From Brevibacterium sp. CS2 (GTDB taxonomy: Bacteria; Actinomycetota; Actinomycetes; Actinomycetales; Brevibacteriaceae), in assembly GCF_005280295.1 (NCBI RefSeq), contig NZ_CP040020.1, forward strand, positions 1,922,001 through 1,986,000: a stretch of 64,000 bases of DNA. Reading direction: 5' to 3'. The notes under the pieces were generated by a model. That model searched no databases. It saw only the letters and a program-made list of their open reading frames with translations, and had not been told where the DNA came from. The stretch's first letter is position 1. Each line of letters opens with the position of its first letter. The translations under genes and the position numbers were made by a program. This document shows positions 7,530 through 15,735 of this stretch, piece after piece.

Positions 7530-8717
7530 TCATTCATCATCCATGGCTCTGCTTGTGAAGGCGAGAGCGGAGGGCCAGCTCTTGCTGAAATCTGCGAGCA
7601 CCAGGTCGGCCCGAAGCCCTTCGACCAGAGAGCCACGGTCGTCCAGACCCACACAGGCGGCAGCACCTGAGGTGACGAGTCGAACCGCCTGTGGAAGCGC
7701 CGCGACTCCGTCACGCACCAGTCGAAGTATGGCCGGAAGCATTGACGTCGGGATGTAGTCGCTGGCGAGCGCATCGGTCAGGCCCGCAGAAACGAGTTCA
7801 GCTGCGGATACGTTGCCGGTGTGCGATTCTCCGCGGACAATGTTGGGCGTGCCCGCGATGATGAGCATTCCAAGGTCCCGGGCCGCGCGCGCGGCCGAAA
7901 CGGTCGTTGGGAACTCCGCGACAGCGCAACCGCGAGCAGCTGCCGCTGACACCTCCTCCGGCGTCGTCAGGTCGTGGGCGAAAAGCCGGATGGCACCTTC
8001 CTGGGCCAGGCCTTCCAACCACGACAGGGTGCTGTCGCGCACGGCAAGACGCTCGTCACGACTGCTGCGCCACCATTCGACATGATCAGCAGCGTCTTCG
8101 TCAGACATTCCTTCACCATGAACCAGCCACTTCTGCATCTTCGCCGGGTCGGAGAATTGTCCTTGCCCCGGCGTGTGGTCTTCATGAGATACGACTGGCA
8201 CACGCGGCGCAGACACCCGTGACTCGAAATCCTTCTCGAGAAGCGCCCGCCCGTGCGCGCAGCGAATGTCTAGTCGGTGCAGCACTTGATGATCAACCTG
8301 AGAGTCGTCGGTGTCGCGGAGTGCCTCCGAAAGCTCGGAGGCTGCAGGCGAATCGATCGGCGTCCCCACGATCGAGCTCTCTTGGAAGGCCAGCCCGTGG
8401 AAGGCCGTCGTGATGCCCGCAGCGCGCAGCCGAGCGCCGGCAGATGCGACGGCGAACGATGGATCGAGCGCGGCACCAGGTCGTGGACGCACCTCCCGCG
8501 AGAGCAGGTCGCTGTGCACATCGACGAGCCCCGGCAACACGAAGGCTCCACGAGCATCAAGGTCACACTCGGCCCCACGAGGATGCGTCCCGACCTCGGT
8601 GATGCGGCCACCGCGGACAACGACCCTGGCGTCATCTACCACTCTGTCGGGCAGCACTGCAGCGGCGTGACCGATCACAATGTCGGAGATCGTTCCGTCC
8701 GAGGTCAAAGATGCCAT
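7530..8717 (-). CDS. phnM: PhnM-like amidohydrolase (alpha-D-ribose 1-methylphosphonate 5-triphosphate diphosphatase)
   Basis: This 395-residue metal-dependent amidohydrolase is of the PhnM type, which in C-P lyase pathways releases pyrophosphate from ribose-methylphosphonate triphosphate. Diagnostic motifs are GLVDVHSDLLSREVRPRPG (metal-binding His plus the PhnM-specific PRPG), AAGITTAFHGL, SHEDHTPGQGQF, and GTPNIVRGESHTGN in the second half. Length matches the family (370-400). No phnG-phnL C-P lyase genes are in the window, so PhnM stands outside its usual complex. It diverges from ptxA across a 169-bp regulatory gap containing an inverted repeat and precedes a flavin reductase. Its substrate here is uncertain. 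Confidence 0.85.
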   Translation of the reverse strand: MASLTSDGTISDIVIGHAAAVLPDRVVDDARVVVRGGRITEVGTHPRGAECDLDARGAFVLPGLVDVHSDLLSREVRPRPGAALDPSFAVASAGARLRAAGITTAFHGLAFQESSIVGTPIDSPAASELSEALRDTDDSQVDHQVLHRLDIRCAHGRALLEKDFESRVSAPRVPVVSHEDHTPGQGQFSDPAKMQKWLVHGEGMSDEDAADHVEWWRSSRDERLAVRDSTLSWLEGLAQEGAIRLFAHDLTTPEEVSAAAARGCAVAEFPTTVSAARAARDLGMLIIAGTPNIVRGESHTGNVSAAELVSAGLTDALASDYIPTSMLPAILRLVRDGVAALPQAVRLVTSGAAACVGLDDRGSLVEGLRADLVLADFSKSWPSALAFTSRAMDDE

Positions 8718-8840
8718 CCACAGAGCCTGTCACCCGCTCTTGACTGCGATGTGTACGCCTCGTGAACGCCCATCCACCACCGCCGTTCCACCGGCGTTCA
8801 CCAACGGTTATCCCAGATCCGACCGCGCGTTCTCAATTCA

Positions 8841-8877
8841 TCTATACGTTTGATCACGTAACGAGTAGTCGTATAGA
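8841..8877. promoter_or_regulatory. Inverted-repeat operator candidate, phnM/ptxA divergent region
   Basis: TCTATACG at 8841-8848 is mirrored by CGTATAGA at 8870-8877, with a 21-bp spacer, just upstream of ptxA. The right half overlaps a second small inverted repeat, AGTC-GTATAGAG-GACT. The GTATAGA core resembles the GTATAGAC half-site known for PhnF-type GntR regulators, and the operon ends with such a regulator. GAGGA at 8876-8880 also serves as the ptxA ribosome-binding site. Confidence 0.6.
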
Positions 8878-8886
8878 GGACTCGCA

Positions 8887-9684
8887 ATGATTGAACTCAC
8901 GGATGTCAGCAAGACCTACCAGGGCGGAGTGCAAGCCCTCGGGACCACCGACCTGTCGATCGAGAGCGGAAAGGTCACCGTACTCCTCGGCCCGTCGGGG
9001 GCCGGCAAATCCACTCTGCTGCGGTGCATGAACCTGCTCGTGACCCCCAGCACCGGAACAGTGCGGGTCGAGGGCGTCCCGGCACTCGAATCACGCAAAG
9101 ACCTGCGCCACCACCGCAGACGCACCGGAATGGTCTTCCAGCACCACCAGCTCATCCCCCGGTACACGGCGCTGCGGAATGTGCTCCTCGGCAGGGTCGG
9201 TTACTACAGCTTCTGGCGCAGCCTTCTGCCCTTCAGCCGGAGCGACGAACGCATCGCCCTCGAATCGCTCGACCGAGTCGGGCTGCTGGACAAGGCCCTA
9301 ACCCGCGTCAACAACCTCAGCGGCGGTATGCAGCAGCGCGTGGGCATCGCCCGCGCTTTGGCCCAGCAGCCGGACCTGATCCTGGCCGACGAACCGGTCG
9401 CCAGCCTCGATCCCGCCTCGGCGCGTCGCGTCATGGACCTGTTGCGCCGCGTCTGCCAGGAGAGCGGAATCACCCTGATCGCCAGCCTTCACCAGGTCGA
9501 CCTCGCGCTCGAGCACGCCGACCGCATCGTGGGCCTCGCCCGCGGGCGGATCGTCTATGACGGTCCCGCTGCCGGCGTCACCGACGCAGACCTCCGCCTG
9601 ATCTACGAAGGCGCGCCGGACGATTCCCGATCCGACGCCCCTGTAAGAGCCGGTCAGGACACGCTTGCGGCCGAGCGCTCCTGA
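8887..9684 (+). CDS. ptxA: Phosphite/phosphonate ABC transporter ATP-binding protein
   Basis: This is the 265-residue ATPase of a PhnC/PtxA-type importer. It has Walker A GPSGAGKST (about residue 37), Q-loop VFQHHQLI, signature LSGGMQQRVGIARAL, Walker B LILADEPVASLD and H-loop SLHQ. It is the first gene of ptxA-ptxB-ptxC-ptxD-gntR, starting 10 bases after the operator candidate. Homologues import phosphonates (PhnC) or phosphite (PtxA/PhtA). The phosphite assignment rests on the linked ptxD. Confidence 0.85.
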   Translation: MIELTDVSKTYQGGVQALGTTDLSIESGKVTVLLGPSGAGKSTLLRCMNLLVTPSTGTVRVEGVPALESRKDLRHHRRRTGMVFQHHQLIPRYTALRNVLLGRVGYYSFWRSLLPFSRSDERIALESLDRVGLLDKALTRVNNLSGGMQQRVGIARALAQQPDLILADEPVASLDPASARRVMDLLRRVCQESGITLIASLHQVDLALEHADRIVGLARGRIVYDGPAAGVTDADLRLIYEGAPDDSRSDAPVRAGQDTLAAERS

Positions 9685-9789
9685 CCAGAGCCGCTCAACC
9701 GAACTCAGTCGCACCCACCACGACATCGAACGACCCATTGCACGACCCGACTCACCAAGCGACACGACTCACCCCAGGAGTGAATCACC

Positions 9790-10683
9790 ATGATCGGACG
9801 CCCCCGTTTCACCGCTGCTGCGGCAGCCCTGCTGACTTCCGCCCTCCTTCTCTCCGGCTGCGGTGCCGCCGGAGAGGCGAGCGCCGCACCCGACACGCTC
9901 CGGGTTGCCCTGCTGCCCGACGAGAACGCCTCGGACGTCATCAAGAACAATGAACCGCTCAAGAAGCACCTCGAAGAGGAGCTGGAGATGGACGTCGAGC
10001 TCGTCGTGACGACCGACTATTCCTCGATGATCGAGGCGATGTCGCGCGGCCGCCTCGAACTGGCCTATTTCGGTCCTCTCTCGTACGTCCTCGCACAGGA
10101 AAAGGCCGATATCGAGCCCTTCGCGGCCCTGCAGGAAGTCGACGGCGAGGACCCGACGTACCAGTCGGTGTTCATCGCCAATGCCGACGCGGGAATCGAG
10201 AGCCTCGCCGACGTCGCCGGCAGGACCGTGGCCTGGGGAGACCAGGCGAGCACGTCCAGCCACCTGATCCCCAAGGCCATGCTCGCTGAAGAGGCCGACC
10301 TGCGCGTCGACCAGGGCGACTACGAGGAGCAGTACGTCGGGTCTCACGACGCAGTCGCCCTCGCAGTGCAGAATGCCAACGCCGATGCCGGTGGCATGAG
10401 CCTGCCCATCTACGAGCGCATGGTCGAGGAGGGCGTCATCGACTCCGAGAAGGTTGTGAAGGTCCAGGAGTCCGAGCCCTACGCCAACTATCCGTGGACG
10501 ATGCAGTCGAATCTTCCGGAGGACGTCAAGGGGAAGCTGCGCGCGGCGTTCCTGGAGCTCGAGGATCCGGCCGTGCTCGAACCCTTCGACGCCACCGGCT
10601 TCGAAGAGGTCACTGACGCGGACTACGACGCGGTGCGCGACCTCGCGCCGCTGCTCGACATCAACCTCGAGGACTACCAGTGA
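9790..10683 (+). CDS. ptxB: Phosphite/phosphonate-binding lipoprotein
   Basis: This 297-residue solute-binding protein is of the PhnD/PtxB family (phosphate/phosphite/phosphonate ABC transporter substrate-binding protein). A lipoprotein signal peptide ends in lipobox LLSGC (Cys at about residue 24), anchoring it outside the membrane. Binding-site hallmarks of the family are present: TDYSSMIEAM, AYFGPLSYV and QASTSSHLIPK, in which Tyr and Ser residues hold the oxyanion. An RBS-like AGGAG lies at 9777-9781. The stop overlaps the GTG start of ptxC by four bases. Confidence 0.87.
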   Translation: MIGRPRFTAAAAALLTSALLLSGCGAAGEASAAPDTLRVALLPDENASDVIKNNEPLKKHLEEELEMDVELVVTTDYSSMIEAMSRGRLELAYFGPLSYVLAQEKADIEPFAALQEVDGEDPTYQSVFIANADAGIESLADVAGRTVAWGDQASTSSHLIPKAMLAEEADLRVDQGDYEEQYVGSHDAVALAVQNANADAGGMSLPIYERMVEEGVIDSEKVVKVQESEPYANYPWTMQSNLPEDVKGKLRAAFLELEDPAVLEPFDATGFEEVTDADYDAVRDLAPLLDINLEDYQ

Positions 10684-11513
10684 GCGGCCCCGGAAGCGCT
10701 ACTCTCGAAGAGCAGCGGGAGCAGGAGTACCGGCAGATCTCCGATCATGCACGGTCGGGGTGGAAGCGCTCGATCGCCGTCGGTGGGTTCATCCTCGTCG
10801 TCGTGGTGGTGAGTGCGTGGGTCGTGGGAATGCTCGACGGCACGCGCATGATCACCGGTCTGGCCGACATCGCCGACCTGCTCAGCGAGATGTGGGTGCC
10901 GGACTTCACCAATATCAACAGCTGGTGGGGCCCGCTGTGGGATTCGATGACCATGAGCATCGCCGCCACGGCGCTGGCAGTGGTCCTCTCCGTCCCGCTC
11001 GCACTGTGCGGGGCCCGCAATACATCACCGCATCCGGCGCTCTACTGGGTTGCGCGCCTCTTCCTCAACGTGCTGCGTTCCGTGCCCGAGCTGATCATGG
11101 CCATCGTCTTCGTCGCGGCGGTGGGCTTCGGGGCTCTGCCCGGCGCGCTGGCGCTGGGCATCCATTCCGCCGGAATGGTCGGCAAGTTCTTCGCCGAGGC
11201 GATCGAGCACGCGGACAACGCACCCATCGAGGCGGCCCGCGCCACCGGGGCCGGACCTGCACAGGTGATCCTGCACGGCATCCTGCCGCAGGTGCTGCCG
11301 CAGCTGGCCGACGTCACCGTCTACCGCTGGGAGCTCAACTTCCGCGCCTCGGTCGTGGTGGGTGTCGTCGGCGCCGGGGGCATCGGCTTCGAACTGATCG
11401 CCGCTCTGCGCACCCTCCAGTACGACGAGGTCGCCGCGATCCTCCTCGTCATACTTGCCACTGTCACCGTCGTCGACGCCCTCGGCGGAGCTCTGCGAAA
11501 GAGGTTCCAATGA
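10680..11513 (+). CDS. ptxC: Phosphite/phosphonate ABC transporter permease
   Basis: This 277-residue integral membrane permease is of the PhnE/PtxC family. About six membrane helices are visible, with the EAA loop EAARATGAGPAQVILHGILP that docks on the ATPase. GTG start at 10680 overlaps the ptxB stop (GTGA). The final codons overlap the ATG of ptxD (ATGA). Such coupling supports one transport and oxidation operon. Confidence 0.86.
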   Translation: MSGPGSATLEEQREQEYRQISDHARSGWKRSIAVGGFILVVVVVSAWVVGMLDGTRMITGLADIADLLSEMWVPDFTNINSWWGPLWDSMTMSIAATALAVVLSVPLALCGARNTSPHPALYWVARLFLNVLRSVPELIMAIVFVAAVGFGALPGALALGIHSAGMVGKFFAEAIEHADNAPIEAARATGAGPAQVILHGILPQVLPQLADVTVYRWELNFRASVVVGVVGAGGIGFELIAALRTLQYDEVAAILLVILATVTVVDALGGALRKRFQ

Positions 11514-12544
11514 TCAACCAAGCCCATCGCCCGGTGGTTGTCCTCACCCACCGGGTCCACCCGCAGATCCTCGACGTGCTGGGCGAGCGGTGCAAGGTGA
11601 TCGCCAACCAGAGCGACGACAGCCTGTCCGCGGACGAGGTGCGGCGCCGTGCAGCCGAGGCCGACGGACTGATGGTGTTCATGCCCGACCGGATCAACGC
11701 GGACTTCCTCGACGGGTGCCCGCAGCTGCAGGTGGTCGCCGGGGCCCTCAAAGGCCACGACAACATCGACATCGAGGCATGCACGGACCGCGGAATCTGG
11801 CTCACGCGGGTCGAGGATCTCCTCACCGAGCCCACGGCAGAGCTCGCGGTCGGCCTGCTCATCGGACTCGCACGGCACATCGTCGCCGGCGACCGTGCTG
11901 TGCGCGCCGGCAAGCCGGGGTGGCGGCCGACCCTCTATGGCAGCACTCTCGTCGGATCGACGATCGGCATCGTGGGCGCGGGACGGCTGGGCCGCGGCGT
12001 GGCACGGATGCTCACGGGATTCGACGCCCGGCTGCTCTGCTGCGATCCCGCGCCCGCTTCGCCGGCCGGCGAGGAGGTGCCTCAGATGGAACGCGTCGAA
12101 CTGCCGGAGCTGCTGGAGCGCAGCGACTCCGTGATCGTCTGCGCTCCGCTCGACGACAGCACGCTGCACCTGCTCGACCGCGACCGGCTGGAGTCGCTGC
12201 GACCGGGCGCACTGCTGGTCAACGTCGGCCGCGGTTCGGTGGTGGACGAGCGCGCCGTGGCCGGACTCCTACGCAGCGGGCACCTCGGCGGGTTCGCCGC
12301 CGACGTCTTCGAGTTCGAGGACCTGTCGCGCCCGGACCGGCCAGTGGCCATTCCCGAGGAGCTGATCGACATGGGCGACCGGACGCTGTTCACCCCGCAC
12401 CTGGGATCGGCAGTGGCCTCTGCCCGGCTCAGGATCGAGGAGCACGCCGCCCGGGCGATTCTGCAGGCACTCGACGGTCAAGTGCCCGACGGTGCGGTCA
12501 ACCAACCTCAGAGGGACGTTCGTGTCACGATGAACGCACTATGA
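11510..12544 (+). CDS. ptxD: Phosphite dehydrogenase (NAD-dependent)
   Basis: This 344-residue D-2-hydroxyacid-dehydrogenase-fold enzyme oxidises phosphite to phosphate with reduction of NAD in the cytoplasm. Beyond the generic Rossmann motif GIVGAGRLGRG (about 152-162), it carries the phosphite-dehydrogenase-specific stretches LTHRVH, VFMPDRINADFL, AGALKGHDNID (Lys81), NVGRGSVVDE (Arg241), ADVFEFED (Glu270) and FTPHLGSAV (His297). These match the catalytic Lys, Arg, Glu and His of Pseudomonas stutzeri PtxD. An acidic Asp179 at the end of beta-2 favours NAD over NADP. Ordinary 2-hydroxyacid dehydrogenases lack the MPDR and DVFExED signatures. Stop and start codons overlap both neighbours. Confidence 0.9.
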   Translation: MINQAHRPVVVLTHRVHPQILDVLGERCKVIANQSDDSLSADEVRRRAAEADGLMVFMPDRINADFLDGCPQLQVVAGALKGHDNIDIEACTDRGIWLTRVEDLLTEPTAELAVGLLIGLARHIVAGDRAVRAGKPGWRPTLYGSTLVGSTIGIVGAGRLGRGVARMLTGFDARLLCCDPAPASPAGEEVPQMERVELPELLERSDSVIVCAPLDDSTLHLLDRDRLESLRPGALLVNVGRGSVVDERAVAGLLRSGHLGGFAADVFEFEDLSRPDRPVAIPEELIDMGDRTLFTPHLGSAVASARLRIEEHAARAILQALDGQVPDGAVNQPQRDVRVTMNAL

Positions 12545-13296
12545 TCGACCCCATCGCCCCCACGCCGCCGAAGAAGCCGCCCTCCCGAGTCCCGGTCTAC
12601 CTGGCGGCCGCGGACACGCTCGCCGAGCAGATCGCGGACCAGCCGGTGGGAACCCGCCTGCCGTCCGAGGAGGAACTCGCTAAACAGCTCGGCATCAGCC
12701 GTCTGACCGCGAGGGCGGCACTGGCCGAATTGGAGCGGCGCTACCTGGTGCGCCGGCGGCAGGGCAGCGGAACCTTCGTGTCCCGCCGCGTCGACTACCT
12801 CATCAGCCGCCACCACCCGCCGTCCTGGAGTCAGAGCGTCCGCAGCGCCGGGCTAACCCCGGACGTGCGCACCACGGGATGGCGGCTGGCGTCGCCGTCG
12901 CCCGATGTGCGCCGCCGCATGAGAATCGGCCCGAGGCGCCAAGTGCTCGCGCTGTCGCGTGACCGGTTCATCGACAACGAGCTGGTGGGCTTCGCTGAGT
13001 CCTTCTTCGATACCGCGGTTGTCCCGGACCTGACCCAAGTCCTCGATCCGGCGGCTTCGCTCTACGGAGTACTCGCCGATCATTATGGACTGCAGCCGGT
13101 CCGCGGGTGGTTCGGGGTCGCGATCGATCCTGCACCGCCGGAAGTCGCCGAGCACCTAGGACTCACCGGCCGACCACCCGTCATCTCGATCCGGTCGCGA
13201 ACAGATGCCGCAGCACGGGACCACCGGCCAGTGGAGCTGACGGTCTCCTGGCTGAGGGCGGATGTGTTCCGCGTGGAGATCGATTTCGACACGTGA
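12541..13296 (+). CDS. GntR-family regulator with UTRA domain (PhnF-like)
   Basis: This 251-residue protein has an N-terminal winged helix (about 20-85; PSEEELAKQLGISRLTARAAL and RRRQGSGTFV) and a C-terminal UTRA ligand-binding domain (about 105-245; the QVLALSRDRFIDNELVGFAE region). This is the layout of PhnF, which represses phosphonate/phosphate uptake genes. Its ATG overlaps the ptxD stop (ATGA), so it is co-transcribed. It most likely controls the divergent phnM/ptxA promoters via the inverted repeat at 8841-8877. Known Pseudomonas ptx operons use a LysR regulator (ptxE) instead. Confidence 0.82.
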   Translation: MIDPIAPTPPKKPPSRVPVYLAAADTLAEQIADQPVGTRLPSEEELAKQLGISRLTARAALAELERRYLVRRRQGSGTFVSRRVDYLISRHHPPSWSQSVRSAGLTPDVRTTGWRLASPSPDVRRRMRIGPRRQVLALSRDRFIDNELVGFAESFFDTAVVPDLTQVLDPAASLYGVLADHYGLQPVRGWFGVAIDPAPPEVAEHLGLTGRPPVISIRSRTDAAARDHRPVELTVSWLRADVFRVEIDFDT

Positions 13297-13394
13297 GCGA
13301 CAGTTCAGAGGGCTCCTGCAGTCGGTCGTGCCAGTCATTCCTATCGCGTATCACGAACCGCGGAAACAGGTGGAGGACCAGCGGAACGTTAAGA

Positions 13395-13949
13395 TCATCG
13401 AATGACCGTAAATCCTAACCTCTCGGAGAGTTCGCCGTAGTTCTTGTTCATGGAGCGAACAAAATTGCCGAGCCGCTGGTAGCCAGCGAATGCGTTGAAC
13501 ATCAAAAGCTCAAAAGCCAGCGATTCGAGCCAATCGACATCTTTGGTGAACCCGGTGATCGCCTGCGCACCGCTGGTGTCCAGAAGCGCTTTGCAGGCGT
13601 CTTCGTCGTGTAGTACCGAGCACGCGCTCAGATGCAGAAGCTTCGACTCTAGAATCCCGGCCTTTGGTAGTCTGCCTGCCAACTCGTCAAGCGAAATTGA
13701 ATCGCCGCTGAGTTCGATGACGCCTGACGAACCGTGGCAGGCTAAATACGCAATATTGTACTTGTCCTGTTTTCGTTGTCCGAGCAGAGTCAGCCCATTG
13801 ATGAGGTCGTCGACGTCGTTGATATGACGGTGGACATAATTCGCGATCTTGGAGTCGGCGAGGGCCTGCGTCATTGGTCGGACTGTTCGCACGTCATTAA
13901 CGTCGCGGGACCAGTACCCCTCCATGACCCAAATGCCAGGTTTCGCCAT
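13395..13949 (-). CDS. Caspase/CHAT-like protein (DUF6642-type)
   Basis: This 184-residue protein starts MAKPGIWVMEGYW. Its hydrophobic beta strands precede a His-Gly pair (LACHGSSG, His72) and a Cys in LHLSACSVL (Cys110). The spacing and context are those of the catalytic His/Cys dyad of caspase-like CHAT peptidases. The C-terminal half is helical. Start 13949 is supported by an AAGGG element upstream; the longer frame is not. It stands alone, opposite to the ptx operon, 189 bp from IS C. CHAT proteins often act as proteolytic effectors in immunity or signalling, but no partner is next to it. Activity is inferred from motifs only. Confidence 0.62.
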   Translation of the reverse strand: MAKPGIWVMEGYWSRDVNDVRTVRPMTQALADSKIANYVHRHINDVDDLINGLTLLGQRKQDKYNIAYLACHGSSGVIELSGDSISLDELAGRLPKAGILESKLLHLSACSVLHDEDACKALLDTSGAQAITGFTKDVDWLESLAFELLMFNAFAGYQRLGNFVRSMNKNYGELSERLGFTVIR

Positions 13950-14188
13950 CTCGTCTGCCCTTCGCCGAGCGATAGCTATTGCAGCAGACAATAGCCGACT
14001 AGGACAAGGATCAGCAGGATACACATTCTCGGATCAAGAATCGCAAGTCGGCAAACTACGACTGTTGTCAAAGGTACCCAACCGGTACTCGATTCGGAGT
14101 CTTCCGAACATGAACACTATGCGCCGCACGGCTGGTCATGGGCTGTGTCAAGGAATGTGGACAGTCCCTACGAGTTTTCCTTCTCTGC

Positions 14189-15037
14189 TCAGGCCGCCTG
14201 GACGAGGTCTTCAGCGGCGCCGTGGTGATCGTTCCAAGCTTGTACCGGTGTCCGGTAGCTCAGCGCTGAGTGGCGCCGACGGCGGTTGTAGAACACCTCG
14301 ATGTACTCAGCCACCGCCAGCCGGGCTCGACCGCGGGTCTCGAAGACTTGCTGGTAGTACATCTCGTTCTTCAAAGTGGCGAAGAACGATTCGGCCGCCG
14401 CGTTGTCCCAGCACACCCCTGTCCGACCCATCGACTGGAAAACCCCGTTCTCACTGCAATAACGGGTGAACTCATCCGAGGTGTACTGCGATCCATGGTC
14501 GGAATGGAAAATCGCTCCTGCCGTGGCTCCGCCTTGCGTGCGCGCCATCTCAAGAGCATCGACGACCAGGCTGGCGCGCATGCGCTCGGCGATCTGCCAG
14601 CCGATGACCATGCGCGTAGCCAAATCGATCACCGTGGCCAGATACAACCAGCCTTGGCCGGTGCGCAGGTAGGTGATGTCGCCGACCAGCGCCTGCCCCG
14701 GCGCATAAGAGTCCGGGTCGAAGTCGCGTTCCAGCCGATCGGTGAAAACCTGGGCCTGCTCATCGACGACGGTAGTGCGCTTGTAGGCGCGCTTCTGGAT
14801 CGCAGCCAGCCCCAGTTCGCGCATCAGATCGGCCACCAGTCCCACAGAGCAGGGGAACTCGTTGTCGTTGAGCTCGGCCGCGATCCGCCGGCATCCCGCA
14901 GTCCCGCGCTGCTGTGCGAAGACCCGTACGATCTCGCTCTTCAGCGCCTCGCGACGCGCCTGCGTCGCCGTGAGGGTCCCGACTCGAGCCCGCCACGCGT
15001 AGAACGACGACCGGGCCACGCCCAGCTTCTGACACAT
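14189..15037 (-). CDS. IS3-family transposase OrfB (IS C, copy 2)
   Basis: This 282-residue DDE transposase is identical to copy 1 except for Ala in place of Ser in QKRAYKR. The catalytic triad VGDITYL, HSDHGSQY, NAAAESFF is intact. As in copy 1, the true coding frame probably extends upstream to the A7 slippery tract (15124-15130) for an OrfAB fusion. It should be functional. Confidence 0.87.
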   Translation of the reverse strand: MCQKLGVARSSFYAWRARVGTLTATQARREALKSEIVRVFAQQRGTAGCRRIAAELNDNEFPCSVGLVADLMRELGLAAIQKRAYKRTTVVDEQAQVFTDRLERDFDPDSYAPGQALVGDITYLRTGQGWLYLATVIDLATRMVIGWQIAERMRASLVVDALEMARTQGGATAGAIFHSDHGSQYTSDEFTRYCSENGVFQSMGRTGVCWDNAAAESFFATLKNEMYYQQVFETRGRARLAVAEYIEVFYNRRRRHSALSYRTPVQAWNDHHGAAEDLVQAA

Positions 15038-15090
15038 CCAGCTGATCGGATAGTTTCCCTTCTCCGCCTCGATCAGGGCTGACTTCTCAT

Positions 15091-15384
15091 TCAGTCCTGC
15101 TCCCTGGCGAAGAAGGCCGCGGCTTTTTTTAAGAACTCGTTCTCCATCCGCAGCCGCCGGACCTCGTCTTCCAACTCAGCCAGCCGAGCGTGATCGGCCG
15201 GCTTCAACTCTTGAACCGGTTCCGGGTTGTCCTGCCGGTAACGCTTGACCCAATTGCCCAAAGTCCCCGGATTGACCTGCAGCTCGCCGGCCACCTCGAC
15301 GATCGGCCGATCGTTCTGCACGACCAGCTGGACCGCCTCAGCCTTGAACTGCGGGCTGAACTTCCGCCGTGATGCACTTGCCAT
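15091..15384 (-). CDS. IS3-family OrfA (IS C, copy 2)
   Basis: This 97-residue HTH/coiled-coil protein is identical to copy 1. It carries the LKKA codons with the A7G slippery sequence, and it starts just inside the terminal repeat. Confidence 0.85.
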   Translation of the reverse strand: MASASRRKFSPQFKAEAVQLVVQNDRPIVEVAGELQVNPGTLGNWVKRYRQDNPEPVQELKPADHARLAELEDEVRRLRMENEFLKKAAAFFAREQD

Positions 15385-15659
15385 GCTCTTGATCCTCTCC
15401 CATCAAGAGGAACTGTCCAAGAACCTTGATACACCCCACCCGAAGGGACGCCGAAATCGGCGCAAAGCGCCTATACAGCCAGTCGGAAAGCACTCAACAG
15501 GTTAAACAACAAGCTTAGTGACGATTGTCTCGCGTAGGGCGGGGGCCGCGCCATAGCAACACGCGTCGGGTTTCGCAGACACCCGCACGGCCGATCGCCT
15601 CGGCTGATAGTTGGATGATTGAGGTGGCATGGCCAGGGGAACGCCAGTCTCGCCTTATA

Positions 15660-15703
15660 GGTTATTCGGCTACGGAACGCGGTGGAGTTTAGGTTCAACG
15701 TGT
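15660..15703 (+). repeat. ~45-bp cassette-boundary repeat, copy 1
   Basis: The core is CGGAACGCGGTGGAGTTTAG followed by GTTCAACGTGT. About 39 of 44 positions match copy 2 at 16843. It lies between IS C and the 3' end of the RCC1-like gene; the rest of the gap 15439-15735 holds nothing recognisable. Confidence 0.7.
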
Positions 15704-15735
15704 GATCGACGGCCGACTACCGGGCACGCTGGACT

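Larger units (their letters stand above)
14139..15438 (-). mobile_element. IS3-family element C, copy 2
   Basis: This 1300-bp copy has the same orientation and the same ends as 3316-4615 (TGGGCTGTGTC left, TACACCCCA right). Two base differences were found over its length. Flanks GCTGGTCA and CCCGAAGG share no target duplication, as expected if the two copies arose by a composite event or by recombination. Together the copies delimit a 12.1-kb composite-transposon-like unit. Confidence 0.9.

Noticed and set aside
15471..15698. Small minus-strand frame beside IS C copy 2
   Set aside because: No RBS and no family. Part of it is simply the translation of repeat copy 1.
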